NCBI RefSeq assembly: GCF_019083965.1
Contig: NZ_JAHRCY010000002.1
Span: 62,001 to 126,000, forward strand
DNA: 64,000 nt
DNA from: Catellatospora tritici
GTDB taxonomy: Bacteria > Actinomycetota > Actinomycetes > Mycobacteriales > Micromonosporaceae
Direction: 5' to 3'
Shown here in pieces: positions 50,139 through 59,125 of the stretch; positions within the stretch are counted from its first letter, which is position 1; every line of letters starts with the position of its first letter. Made by a program: the position numbers and the translations under genes. The notes under the pieces are model-generated. The model worked only from the letters and a program-made list of their open reading frames with translations, was not told the DNA's origin and searched no databases.

Positions 50139-52594
50139 GTCAGCTCACCCCCGCTTGTCTCCTGATCGAGCATGTCGAGGGTAAGTCGGGCCATCGCCCT
50201 GTCAAGTCTACTTTTTGCGTCCGTACTAGACATAAACTCGCCAATTGCCTCAAGATGGCGTGAAAGACGAGATACCTGTCGTTCTTTTGCGTCCTCGCTC
50301 GTCCACGTCGCCCAGGTCGTCACGAAGACCCTCCCATCAAGCACAAGGTCCGGACGCTCACGCACAATGGCGGCTACCCCACCGGCGCCTAGGTACGCGA
50401 CGAAGCGGCCGTCCGTTGTCAGGTCGGGCCAGACCAGCCTCGGCTCGTCCGCGAGGGCGGTGTGCTCGGCGGCGATCTTCTCCGAGTTTGGGAGACATGA
50501 CCATATAGCCGTCGAGTGCTCGACGGCCACAGAGGTCAGCAGCTCCCTGATCCTGCCCAGAACCGAGCTGATACGTGCCCTCAGCGCCGTATCAGTGAGG
50601 CGCTGATCAGGTAAGGCCTTGGTCACATCTGCTGCAACCGTTGCGATGGTGCTCTCCAGGCGGCCCGCTGTACGCAGGTGCTCCGCCAGCTGAACGATTG
50701 CATACTCGCGCGGATCCCTACCGTACTCACGGAAGACTTCGTGATCCCCGTTGACGAAGATGTCGATCTTATTGGCACGTCCGCTGCGTGATAGGCACGG
50801 AGTGTCGATGCCGGAAGCATCGATCAGACGCTCCGTCGTCTCGTAGGCGACAACCTCGCGCCGCGTGAGACTGGCTAAAGACACTTCACCTGTGAGGTCG
50901 TGCATAACTCGTGCGGCCTTGAGGTACCGCTCGAAGCGTTGTTCCTCTGTCTCTGGCGGCGGCGGCGGGTTATCGGCTGGCGCTGTCCGTCCGCCAGGAC
51001 GTCCGAATATGTCGCCCAGTCCTGTACGCGTAAACAGGTCGTCGTCACCATTGGGATCCGGCGTCTCGGGGATGTCGGACCTTCTGCGGCCTCCGTCGCC
51101 ATCTACGGTTCCGGTGGCTCCGCCCCGCACGGTGCCGGGTCCTGTCGGACGAGACTCGCCGCGCTTAATGCGATCATGTTCCGCCGCCTGCTCGAACCAC
51201 TTCTCGTCAGTCAGATATTCCGCTTGCCCCTTGTGAAAGCGACTAGCCCATTCCTTGGCCGCACTAAAGACAGCCTTTTTGCCGTCACCTGGAACCAGGC
51301 ACTTTAGCCCGGGATCGATGTCGCGATATCCGCTAAAAAGTTGGCCAAGATACGACGTATTGTCACCGAAGCCGACGGATCGAGCTTTTCGAGGTTGCAG
51401 CGGCCCTTCCCCGCGGATTACCTGGACTGCCGATATGAACTCTGTCGTGCTGCGCTCGAAATCATTCTTCTGATACACAACCGGGACATGATCGAGGTGC
51501 ACCTCGCCAACCAAGCGTCCGCCGACGGTTGAGCCCAGCTCAATTGGGTATTCTTTCCAAATTTCGCCTGTGTCGGGATGCTCCCAATCGAAAAGTGTTT
51601 TGTCGGCGATAAGAATCTTGCGTCCGTTGCGCAGCAAATCGATCCCGAAGTCGCTGGTATCGAAGTATCGCTGCACTCCTACCCAGCCTGCAATGCGCCG
51701 CTCACGCAACTGGAGCTCGTTACCGCCACATTCGACACAGTTGTCCAACTGGGTGACATGCCAATGACCACAAGACATGCAGGCCCATGCCGCCTTGAGC
51801 GGCTTATTGATCTCGATCACTGCTGGAATCAGTCGCCCTCGGTTGCTGACTGAACGTGCGGGTGACCACACACAGGGCAAATGTGGTTTGACGCGAGTGC
51901 CGTTGACATAGAGAGCAAATCCTCTGCCTGCCAGCATCGGCCCTGGGAGCTCGCGCACCTGATCAGCTGAGCGGAGCATGTAGGAGTAGACCTTGCCGAG
52001 TCGATCTCGAATTTGGCTTGCAGTGGACGGACGTCGCAACCTGTCGCGAGCCTCGGCCCTAAGTGTCCTAACAGTTACCTCTGTACCGTGAAGGGACACG
52101 TCCTGCTTTGGCTCCCGCCTCAGAGGAATCTCGAAGCCGCCCTGCCGCTGCATCTTCCGGAAGTCGATCTCGGCGATCAGCCAGGTAGAATCACCAGCAC
52201 GAGTCGTTCTGACCTCGGTCACGTTCCCGAGACGTGCTGTAGCGATGTTGAAACCCATGCCAAACAAGCCGAGACTCCCATGGCGAGACTTCGCGCTGTA
52301 GCCAGCCTTTAGCGACTCTCCGAGCTGCCTGGCCGTCATCCCACGCCCGTTATCGGCCACGCAGACAATCTCGTCGCCTTCAGCGGTGCTCTGCCGTGGC
52401 AGCGTCACTTGCACCGCTGGCGAATCCATTGGATCGCGTTCTTGGTCAGAGAGGAAATCGTCGAAGGCGTTGTCGATGAGCTCGGCAAGGCACTGCCACG
52501 GCTGGTACGGAAGGTCACCTAAGACTTGTAGCAATCGTGGCGAGGGCGTGAGATCGAGCCGGTCTGAGAAGTCCTCGTCTCCGCCTTGCGTCAT
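50135..52594 (-). CDS. MORC/MutL-like GHKL ATPase of the defence operon
   Basis: An 819-residue protein, first gene of the operon. GHKL ATPase motifs: N box AELIDNAFDD (Glu38, Asn42), G1 DNGRGM (81-86) and G2 GLFGMGFN (about 108-115). A CxxC...CxxC zinc ribbon (CMSCG, CVECGG, around 270-290) is inserted after the transducer domain. A Pro/Gly/Asp-rich linker (about 480-560) leads to a helical C-terminal domain. Prokaryotic MORC-type ATPases encoded with helicases and Vsr are proposed to clamp DNA and license nuclease attack. It ends by coupling to the helicase gene. Confidence 0.85.
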   Translation of the reverse strand: MTQGGDEDFSDRLDLTPSPRLLQVLGDLPYQPWQCLAELIDNAFDDFLSDQERDPMDSPAVQVTLPRQSTAEGDEIVCVADNGRGMTARQLGESLKAGYSAKSRHGSLGLFGMGFNIATARLGNVTEVRTTRAGDSTWLIAEIDFRKMQRQGGFEIPLRREPKQDVSLHGTEVTVRTLRAEARDRLRRPSTASQIRDRLGKVYSYMLRSADQVRELPGPMLAGRGFALYVNGTRVKPHLPCVWSPARSVSNRGRLIPAVIEINKPLKAAWACMSCGHWHVTQLDNCVECGGNELQLRERRIAGWVGVQRYFDTSDFGIDLLRNGRKILIADKTLFDWEHPDTGEIWKEYPIELGSTVGGRLVGEVHLDHVPVVYQKNDFERSTTEFISAVQVIRGEGPLQPRKARSVGFGDNTSYLGQLFSGYRDIDPGLKCLVPGDGKKAVFSAAKEWASRFHKGQAEYLTDEKWFEQAAEHDRIKRGESRPTGPGTVRGGATGTVDGDGGRRRSDIPETPDPNGDDDLFTRTGLGDIFGRPGGRTAPADNPPPPPETEEQRFERYLKAARVMHDLTGEVSLASLTRREVVAYETTERLIDASGIDTPCLSRSGRANKIDIFVNGDHEVFREYGRDPREYAIVQLAEHLRTAGRLESTIATVAADVTKALPDQRLTDTALRARISSVLGRIRELLTSVAVEHSTAIWSCLPNSEKIAAEHTALADEPRLVWPDLTTDGRFVAYLGAGGVAAIVRERPDLVLDGRVFVTTWATWTSEDAKERQVSRLSRHLEAIGEFMSSTDAKSRLDRAMARLTLDMLDQETSGGELT

Positions 52595-52940
52595 GGATCC
52601 CTCCCCAGGGTGTCACAGCCGGGTGCGGGCCGCCTGTCGTTCGTTGGTGAGTAAACACCCACGGTGTGACAAACTACGAAGCGACGCCGACCAGTTTCAG
52701 TCATCGGTGACGACCCCAAGGCAGTATCGTAGGCTCTGACGAATGTCGAGCGCCGCCCCGCCTGGCAGATGATTTGTTGCCGCAGTCTGTGCGCGTGATT
52801 TTGATCCAGACCGCTGGCGCGATGCCGCTGTGACCGCACCGTGGCTCGGGGTAGCCAGCACTGGGCGCAAGTGCTGGTCGTCACGCGGCACTCAACCGTC
52901 GGACAGGAGCCACCGGCAGTGGCTTACCCGGTATCAGCCA

Positions 52941-52974
52941 AAACCGGTTCGCGTTCTGGTGACCACGGTGCACC
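52941..52974. repeat. Right copy of 34-bp direct repeat (attR candidate)
   Basis: Matches 34191-34224 at 30 of 34 positions, same orientation. On the minus strand it encodes VHRGHQNANRF, against VHRGQRNANRF at the left copy, so it might instead be a relic of a second recombinase gene. Confidence 0.5.
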
Positions 52975-52997
52975 GACGGAGCGTCGGTGCACCGTGG
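52963..52997 (-). terminator. Terminator of the GH18 chitinase gene
   Basis: Perfect 15-bp arms (52963-52977 and 52983-52997), 5-nt loop, 8 bp after the chitinase stop. The left arm lies within the right direct repeat. Confidence 0.65.
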
Positions 52998-53004
52998 TGT
53001 TGCC

Positions 53005-54762
53005 TCAACCGGTGTACTGGACGAGGATCTTCGTGTAGGCGTACGGCTGCTGGGAGACGCCGCTGCACGAGTCGGCGTCACTGCCCGTCCCGCACGCCCG
53101 GTCGCGGTTGATCGACCAGAACGTGAGCCGTGCCAGGTGGTGCTGCTGCGCGTACGCCAGGATGGTCTGGAAGTCGGCGATGGTGACCGTCTCGCCGGGC
53201 TCGTCGGTGATCCCGTTCATCGACGAGATCCCGATCCTCGCGTACGCGGTCGCGTCGCTGTACCCGTACGCCGTCTTCACCGCGTTCTTCAGCCCCTCGG
53301 CCGCGTTCACCGAAGCCTGCCCCATCGTCCCGGTGTGCCCGCCGAAGTCGAACGGCATGATCGTCCAGCCGTCGTTGTCCAGCCCGGCCGCCGCCCCCTT
53401 GTTGATCAGATCCTTGCCGGTCGCGTCCGGCCCGGTCGGCGTGGTCCCGAACGTGATGAACGTGCGAATCCCCGGATTGTTCGTCTTCACGATCTTCAGC
53501 GCGTCGACCACCCGCTGCCGCACCGACGCCGTCGAGAACTCGGTGTCCTCGATGTCGACGTCGATCGCCTTGAGCCCGTACGCGTTGATGACCTTCTGGT
53601 ACGCCCCGGCCAGCGCCGACGCCGACGTGCACTTCTCGCCGAGCTTGTTGCCGCTCCACCCGCCGAACGACACGATCACATCGCCACCGGCACCCCGGAT
53701 GGCGTTGATCTTCGCCTGGTCGTCGCCGCCGGTCAGCGGCCGCGACCCGTCCCACAGCGGGTTGCACCCGCCGTCGGAGAGCATGAACGCCAGCGTGAAC
53801 CACTTGATCCCGGTGGCGGACATGACCGCCGTCGGGCTCTGCGGATCGCCCCAGCCGAAGTACTCGTACGGCGCGACCGCCATGAACGGTCCGCTGGTTA
53901 CCGGCAGCAGCCGCAGCCGGTCCAGGTTCGGCCCGCCGCCGGTGGTGGTGCCGGTGACCCGGACCGTGTTGGCGCCCGCGACCAGGTTCGCGGTGACGTT
54001 CTGGTTGGCCCAGGTGTCCCAGTTCGCGGTCGGCGCGAACGCCGGGGTCGCCACGGTCGCGCCGTTGACCGACACCGACGCGGGCCGGTTGCCCGTGGTG
54101 CCGTTGGCGTAGCGCAGCTCCAGGGTGGCGCTGCCCGCGCTCGCGGCGTTCACGGCGAACTCGACGTAGCTGCCGGTCTCGTTGTCGCTGTTCACGAAGC
54201 CGGTGCCGGTGTAGCCGGTGTGGTTGGCCTCGACGACGCCGTGGAAGATCGTGGCGTTCTCGGCCTGGTATTCGGTGGTGGCGGCCACCTCGGCGTCGAG
54301 GTAGTCCAGATTGGCCAGGCCGCCCGCGGTGGTGGCGGTGACCCGGACCGTGTTGCTGCCCGCGTTGACCGCGGTGGTCAGGGTCTTGGTGGTCCAGGTG
54401 TCCCAGTTGGCGGTGACGGGGAAGCTCGACGCGGCCGCGACGGTGGTGCCGTTGACGGCGATGTCGGCGGGCCGGTCGGCGCCGCCGGAGTTGGCGTAGC
54501 GGAGGGCGAGGGTGGCGGTGCCCGCGGTGGCGGCGTTGACGGTCCACTGCACGTAGGCGCCCGCGACGTTGACGCTGTCGACGAAGCCGGTGCCGCTGTA
54601 GTTGAGGTGGTTGGTGGCGACGGCGCCCTGCGAGATGGTGGCGTTCTCGGCCTCGTACCGGGTGGGGGCCGCCGTGGCCGGGGCGGCGCTGATGACGGCG
54701 GCCGTGAGCAGGCCGGTCGTCACTGCCGCGGCCAGCCGTGCGGGGGTGCTGCGACTGCGCAT
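53005..54762 (-). CDS. Secreted GH18 chitinase with two CBM35-like modules
   Basis: A 585-residue exported enzyme: signal peptide (1-31, ATA-A), two carbohydrate-binding modules (about 33-160 starting RYEAENATISQG, and 163-290 starting EYQAENATIFHG) and a GH18 catalytic domain (about 293-585). The active-site strand is AIDVDIEDTE, the DxxDxDxE-type motif with Glu as acid. VIVSFGGWSGNKLGE is the preceding conserved strand. It resembles actinobacterial chitinases of the ChiC/endo type and would hydrolyse chitin outside the cell. Followed by a strong terminator at the island junction. Confidence 0.88.
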   Translation of the reverse strand: MRSRSTPARLAAAVTTGLLTAAVISAAPATAAPTRYEAENATISQGAVATNHLNYSGTGFVDSVNVAGAYVQWTVNAATAGTATLALRYANSGGADRPADIAVNGTTVAAASSFPVTANWDTWTTKTLTTAVNAGSNTVRVTATTAGGLANLDYLDAEVAATTEYQAENATIFHGVVEANHTGYTGTGFVNSDNETGSYVEFAVNAASAGSATLELRYANGTTGNRPASVSVNGATVATPAFAPTANWDTWANQNVTANLVAGANTVRVTGTTTGGGPNLDRLRLLPVTSGPFMAVAPYEYFGWGDPQSPTAVMSATGIKWFTLAFMLSDGGCNPLWDGSRPLTGGDDQAKINAIRGAGGDVIVSFGGWSGNKLGEKCTSASALAGAYQKVINAYGLKAIDVDIEDTEFSTASVRQRVVDALKIVKTNNPGIRTFITFGTTPTGPDATGKDLINKGAAAGLDNDGWTIMPFDFGGHTGTMGQASVNAAEGLKNAVKTAYGYSDATAYARIGISSMNGITDEPGETVTIADFQTILAYAQQHHLARLTFWSINRDRACGTGSDADSCSGVSQQPYAYTKILVQYTG

Positions 54763-54793
54763 GACACTCCTGTCGGAGGTGGGAGGAAAGGAA

Positions 54794-54823
54794 GCGGCGG
54801 GGTCGGAAGTCCGACCCCGCCGC
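54794..54823 (-). terminator. Terminator of the GH8 gene
   Basis: Perfect 13-bp arms (54794-54806 and 54811-54823), loop AAGT, 10 bp after the GH8 stop and 32 bp before the chitinase start. Confidence 0.7.
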
Positions 54824-54832
54824 GGTGCCCGG

Positions 54833-56479
54833 TCAGGGCAGCCAGTAGTTGCCGCTGGCGACGATCATCACCTGCAGCTGGATGCTGGTGGAGTAGTAGT
54901 CGCTGCTGGTGAACGACGTGTTGATCATCTTGGTCCAGAGTGCGTCCAGCCAGGCCTGGCTGCCGGAGTCGGTCATCGCCGCGACCGCGAACGGCGCGAA
55001 GAAGGCCGGTTCGCTGCCCGAGCTGATCTGGGTGCCGCTCAGCGAGTACCCGACCGCGATGCTGTTGGGGTTGCTGCCGGTCTTCGACTTGATCCAGGTG
55101 TTGAGCTTGCGGGCCGACGTTAGCGAGGCCGAGCCGCCGCCGGTGATCGCGTCGGTGCCGATGCGCCACGGGGTGCGGCAGGAGTTCCAGAAGTACTTGC
55201 CGTCGTTCGGGTCCTCCAGCACCTCGCCCGGGGCGGGCTTGGCGGTGGTGTTGGTGTTGACCACGAAGTCGGGCAGCAGGCCGGTGCTCGGGGCGTACTG
55301 CGTCTGCAGGTTGGTGATCAGGTTCTGGTGGTTGGTGCGGACGGTGTCCCAGAACGTGTCACCCGTGGCCGCCTTGAACGCCCGGAAGTGGTCGAGGTGG
55401 AAGTCGGACGGGCGGGTGGTCCAGTACAGCGAGTCGCCGGAGGTGCTCCAGTCGCCCAGCAGCATCAGCTTCGTGGTCGGGTTGACCTCGCTGGCCTTGA
55501 TGGCGTTGATGTGGTTGACCGCGAGCTGCTTGTAGTTGTACGTGCCGGTGCTGCCCCACTGCTTGTCGGCCATCAGCAGGCCCAGCGCCACGTCGAGGTC
55601 GCCGTCGGTGGCCGAGTCGGAGCCGTTGACGCTGTTGCACGACGTGTCCTGCTCGGCGGCGAGCAGGTTGCCGTTGTTCACCGACGGGTGGGCCAGCATG
55701 TACTTGACCATGCCGTCGAAGACGGTCTTGGCGTTGGCGTCGGCGCCGGCCATGAGCGCGGTGATGACCATGCCGTAGCCCTGGGCCTCGGCGACGTACG
55801 GGTGGTCGGCGTCGGGCGAGATCACCTCGTACCAGCCGTTGCCGCAGTTCTGCTTGACGAAGGCGGCCTTCCACTTGTTGTAGTACGTCACCACGGCCGC
55901 GTCGAGGGTGGACTGGGTGCCGGACGGCTTGAGTGTGCCCGCGACGTAGGCGTACTGGTGGCTGCCGAACGGGATGGTCGGGCCGGTGCCGGTCGATCCC
56001 GTGGTGAGGTCGACGTAGTCGAGGTTGGCGGTGCCGTTGGCGCTGGTGGCGGTGACCCGGATGGTGTTGCTGCCCGCGTTGAGGTTGACGGTCAGGGTCT
56101 TGGTGGCCCAGGTGTCCCAGTTGGTGGTGGACCCGAACGCCGACGCCGCCGCCACCACCGTGCCGTTGACCGCGATGTCGGCGGGGCGGCCGGTGGTGGT
56201 GCCGTTGCTGTACCGGATGGCGACGGTCGCGCTGCCCGCGCTGGGCGCGGTGACGGTCCACTGCACGTAGCTGCCGGTGACGTTGTCGGTGTTGACGAAG
56301 CCGGTGCCGGAGTAGTTGAGGTGGTTGGCCTCGGCCACACCCTGCGAGATGGTGGCGCTCTCGGCCTCGTAGCGGGTGGTGGCCGCGGCGGCGTGGGTCA
56401 GGGGTGCGGCGGCGGTCAGGACCAGGGCGCCGACGAAGGCGGCGGCCAGGCGGTGTGCCGTCCGTGGTGCGGTGCGCAT
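54833..56479 (-). CDS. Secreted GH8 glycosidase with a CBM35-like module
   Basis: A 548-residue exported enzyme: signal peptide (1-32), one binding module (about 34-160, RYEAESATISQG), a short Ser/Gly/Thr linker and a GH8 catalytic domain. The family signature is present: catalytic Glu in VAEAQGYGMVITALM and DGDLDVALGLLMADKQWG with the second acid. GH8 includes endoglucanases, xylanases and chitosanases; with GH18, GH20 and GH2 glucosaminidase nearby, chitosanase is my preferred reading. Own terminator, so it may be transcribed separately from the chitinase. Confidence 0.85.
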   Translation of the reverse strand: MRTAPRTAHRLAAAFVGALVLTAAAPLTHAAAATTRYEAESATISQGVAEANHLNYSGTGFVNTDNVTGSYVQWTVTAPSAGSATVAIRYSNGTTTGRPADIAVNGTVVAAASAFGSTTNWDTWATKTLTVNLNAGSNTIRVTATSANGTANLDYVDLTTGSTGTGPTIPFGSHQYAYVAGTLKPSGTQSTLDAAVVTYYNKWKAAFVKQNCGNGWYEVISPDADHPYVAEAQGYGMVITALMAGADANAKTVFDGMVKYMLAHPSVNNGNLLAAEQDTSCNSVNGSDSATDGDLDVALGLLMADKQWGSTGTYNYKQLAVNHINAIKASEVNPTTKLMLLGDWSTSGDSLYWTTRPSDFHLDHFRAFKAATGDTFWDTVRTNHQNLITNLQTQYAPSTGLLPDFVVNTNTTAKPAPGEVLEDPNDGKYFWNSCRTPWRIGTDAITGGGSASLTSARKLNTWIKSKTGSNPNSIAVGYSLSGTQISSGSEPAFFAPFAVAAMTDSGSQAWLDALWTKMINTSFTSSDYYSTSIQLQVMIVASGNYWLP

Positions 56480-56496
56480 GTGACTCCTTCGGTCAC

Positions 56497-56516
56497 GGTC
56501 CGGCCGGAGCCGGACC
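56497..56516 (-). terminator. Short hairpin after the dehydrogenase gene
   Basis: GGTCCGGC, loop CGGA, GCCGGACC between the dehydrogenase stop (56535) and the GH8 start (56479). Confidence 0.55.
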
Positions 56517-56534
56517 GGGGGATCGGGATCAGGC

Positions 56535-58985
56535 TCAGGAGATCGTGATCTTGAAGATGGTGTCCGAACCGTTCGCGGCGCCTCCGTTGTTGTCGCTGTT
56601 GGTGGTGCTCAGCCAGAGCTGGTCGGCACCGGGCACCTTGGTGACCGTCCGCAGCCGGCCGTAGGTGCCGACGTAGTACGCGGTCGGGGTGCCGGTGCTC
56701 TCGCCACTGAGCAGCGGGATGCGCCACATCCGCTCACCACGCAGCGCGGCCATGTAGACCGTGTCGCGCACGATGGCGATGCCGCTGGGTGAGGCGGTGT
56801 CGACCGACCACTGGCGCTTGGGGTTCTCCATGCCGGACACCGAGCAGGTGCCCTCGCAGGTCGGCCACCCGTAGTTGAGGCCGGGCTTGATCAGGTTCAG
56901 CTCGTCGTACAGGCTGTTGCCGAACTCGGCCTCCCACAGCCGGCCCTGCGAGTCCCAGGCCAGGCCCTGCGGGTTGCGGTGGCCGTAGCTGTAGACCAGC
57001 GTGCCGAACGGGTTGCCCGGGGCGGGCGTGCCGTCGGTGCGCATCCGCAGGATCTTGCCGTTGAGCGAGTTCTTGTCCTGGGCGTTGGCGCTGCTCTGGG
57101 CGTCGCCGGTGGTGGCGTAGAGGTACCCGTCCGGGCCGAAGGCCAGCCGTCCGCCGTTGTGGTAGCGGTTCTTGGCGATGCCCTGGACCAGCACGGTGTA
57201 CCCGCTCAGGCTGGTGCCGTTGTAGGTCATCCGCACGATCCGGTTGCCCTCGGCGGCGGTGTGCATGAAGTAGATGAAGTGGTTGGTCGCCCAGTTCGGG
57301 TCGACCGCGACGCCGAGCAGGCCGCCCTCGCCGTTGGTGGTGACCGCGTTGGGCACGGTGCCGACCTGGGTGCGGGTGCCGCCCAGCGTCACCTTGAACA
57401 CCTTGAACTGGCCTGCCGTCACCTTGTCGTCCCGCTCGGTGACCAGTGCCGTCTGGCCGTCGGGCAGGAAGTACGTGCCCCACGGGATGGTCCAGCCGGT
57501 GGACAGTGTGCTGATCGCCGACGGCACGCCGCCGCTGCAGGCGGTGGTGGTGAACGACACCGTCGGGCTCGCGGCCGAGACGTTCCCGCCCGCGTCGCGG
57601 GCGACCACGTTCAGCGTGTACGCCGTGTTGCAGGCCAGCCCGGTGACCGAGGCGCTGGTCGCGGGCGGGGTGCCGGTGACCGACTTGACCACCGTGGTGC
57701 CGATGCGCACGTCGTACGCGGTGACGCCGGTGTTGTCGGTGGACGCGCCCCAGCTCAGCGTGGCACCGGTGCCGGTCACGCCGGAGGCGGACGGCGTGCC
57801 CGGCGCCGTCGGTGCCTGGGTGTCGGAGCTGGGCAGGGTGGTGCAGATCGCCTGGGCGCTGGACAGCGACACGTTGCCCGCCGCGTCGCGGGCGAACACC
57901 GACAGTCGGTATTCGGTGTTGGGGGACAGGCCGGTGAGCCGGGTGCCGGTGGCGGGAGCGGCGGCCGAGGTGAGCTTGTTGCCGTCGTGGTAGATGTCGT
58001 ACGCGATGACGCCGGTGTCGTCGGTGGACGCGCCCCACGACAGGTCCAGCGCGGTGTCGGTGATGTTCGCGCAGACCGGCTGGCCGGGGGTGGTCGGCGC
58101 GGTGGAGTCGGACTGCGGGGTGAGGCGCAGCCGGTCGAGGTTGGGCCCGCCGCTGGCGCCGGTGGCCGTGGCCCGGATCTTGCTGGTTCCGGCGGGCAGG
58201 CTGACCGTGATGGTCTGGTCGGCCCAGGTGTCCCAGTTGGCGGTCGCGGGGAAGGACAGGTCGCTCGCGGCGGTGTTGCCGTTGACGGCCAGGTCCAGCG
58301 GCCGGTCGGCGCCGGTGCCGTTGGCGTAGCGCAGGGTCACCTTGGCGCTGCCCGCGACCAGGCGGGTCACCGTGAACTCGACGTACCCGCCCGCCACGTT
58401 GGTGTAGTCGACGAAGCCGGTGCCGGTGTAGCCGGTGTGGTTGGTGGCGGTCGCCGCCTGCGACAGCGTGGCCGATTCGGCCTGGTAGTCGGTGCTGGCT
58501 GGTTCGACCTCGGTCTCGATGTAGTCGAGGTTGGCGGTGCCGTTGACGCTGGTCGAGCTCACCCGGACGGTGTTGGCGCCGGCGTTGGCGCTGAAGGTGA
58601 GGGTCTTGGTGGCCCAGGTGTCCCAGTTGCCGGTGCCGGGGAACGACACCGCGCCCGCGACCAGGAAACCGTTGACGGTGATGTCGGCGGGCCGGTCGAT
58701 GGTGGTGCCGTTGGCGTAGCGGATCTTCAGTACGGCCGGGCCCGCGTTGGCGGCCGACGCGGTCCACTGCACGTAGCTGCCGGTGACGTTGTCGGTGTTG
58801 ACGAAGCCGGTGCCGCTGTAGTTGAGGTGGTTGGACTCGACCACCCCCTGCGAGATGGTGGCGCTCTCGGCTTCGGCGCGGGTCGGTGCCGCGTGCGCGG
58901 GTGCGCCCACGAGCAGCGACGCGAGCAGAAGGGTTCCGCCCGCTGCCGCGGTGCGGCGGCGTAGGCGGCCTCGGATGGATGTCAT
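56535..58985 (-). CDS. Secreted glucose/sorbosone dehydrogenase with CBM35-like and FN3 modules
   Basis: An 816-residue exported protein: signal peptide (1-32), two binding modules (about 34-160 and 163-290), two fibronectin type III domains (about 298-385, 390-478, each with WGASTD), and a beta-propeller oxidoreductase domain from about 485. Propeller motifs are VDPNWATNHFIYF, HNGGRLAFGPDGYLY, GHRNPQGLAWDSQGRLWEAE and GLNYGWPTCEG, the glucose/sorbosone dehydrogenase (GSDH, PQQ-type) set. It would oxidise a sugar at the surface of a polymer. First gene on this strand, divergent from the ROK regulator. Confidence 0.85.
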   Translation of the reverse strand: MTSIRGRLRRRTAAAGGTLLLASLLVGAPAHAAPTRAEAESATISQGVVESNHLNYSGTGFVNTDNVTGSYVQWTASAANAGPAVLKIRYANGTTIDRPADITVNGFLVAGAVSFPGTGNWDTWATKTLTFSANAGANTVRVSSTSVNGTANLDYIETEVEPASTDYQAESATLSQAATATNHTGYTGTGFVDYTNVAGGYVEFTVTRLVAGSAKVTLRYANGTGADRPLDLAVNGNTAASDLSFPATANWDTWADQTITVSLPAGTSKIRATATGASGGPNLDRLRLTPQSDSTAPTTPGQPVCANITDTALDLSWGASTDDTGVIAYDIYHDGNKLTSAAAPATGTRLTGLSPNTEYRLSVFARDAAGNVSLSSAQAICTTLPSSDTQAPTAPGTPSASGVTGTGATLSWGASTDNTGVTAYDVRIGTTVVKSVTGTPPATSASVTGLACNTAYTLNVVARDAGGNVSAASPTVSFTTTACSGGVPSAISTLSTGWTIPWGTYFLPDGQTALVTERDDKVTAGQFKVFKVTLGGTRTQVGTVPNAVTTNGEGGLLGVAVDPNWATNHFIYFMHTAAEGNRIVRMTYNGTSLSGYTVLVQGIAKNRYHNGGRLAFGPDGYLYATTGDAQSSANAQDKNSLNGKILRMRTDGTPAPGNPFGTLVYSYGHRNPQGLAWDSQGRLWEAEFGNSLYDELNLIKPGLNYGWPTCEGTCSVSGMENPKRQWSVDTASPSGIAIVRDTVYMAALRGERMWRIPLLSGESTGTPTAYYVGTYGRLRTVTKVPGADQLWLSTTNSDNNGGAANGSDTIFKITIS

Positions 58986-59125
58986 GCCGCGATCTCCTCT
59001 CCGGTGAGGGAACTGTTAGGCAACCTGACTTACTTTTCGACTAGCGAGGATGTTAAGTACGTGAATCGCAGGGGGTCAAGGGTTGGGCCGTGCCGAGACG
59101 GCTGGTCGAGCGGGCTCGGGACCCC

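Larger units (their letters stand above)
34191..52974. mobile_element. Inferred integrated element (genomic island, about 18.8 kb)
   Basis: Bounded by a 34-bp imperfect direct repeat (34191-34224 and 52941-52974). A serine recombinase gene lies at the left end reading outward, followed by a replication-relaxation gene and iteron-like repeats. Cargo: extra GluRS, a radical SAM peptide cassette and a MORC-type restriction operon. The right part (46-52.6 kb) looks less GC-rich than the flanks. No transfer ATPase (FtsK/Tra) or relaxase was seen, so it is probably not self-transmissible now. Exact ends are inference. Confidence 0.6.
52595..53004. other. Right junction of the island, no recognised gene
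   Basis: Holds the promoter side of the defence operon, the right copy of the direct repeat (52941-52974) and the chitinase terminator (52963-52997). Short frames here have no support; the minus strand around the repeat reads like the tail of a recombinase (VHRGHQNANRF). Confidence 0.5.

Noticed and set aside
52881..53081. 66-codon minus-strand frame at the right repeat as a gene
   Set aside because: No ribosome-binding site and it overlaps the chitinase end; only the VHRGHQNANRF stretch is of interest, as part of the direct repeat.
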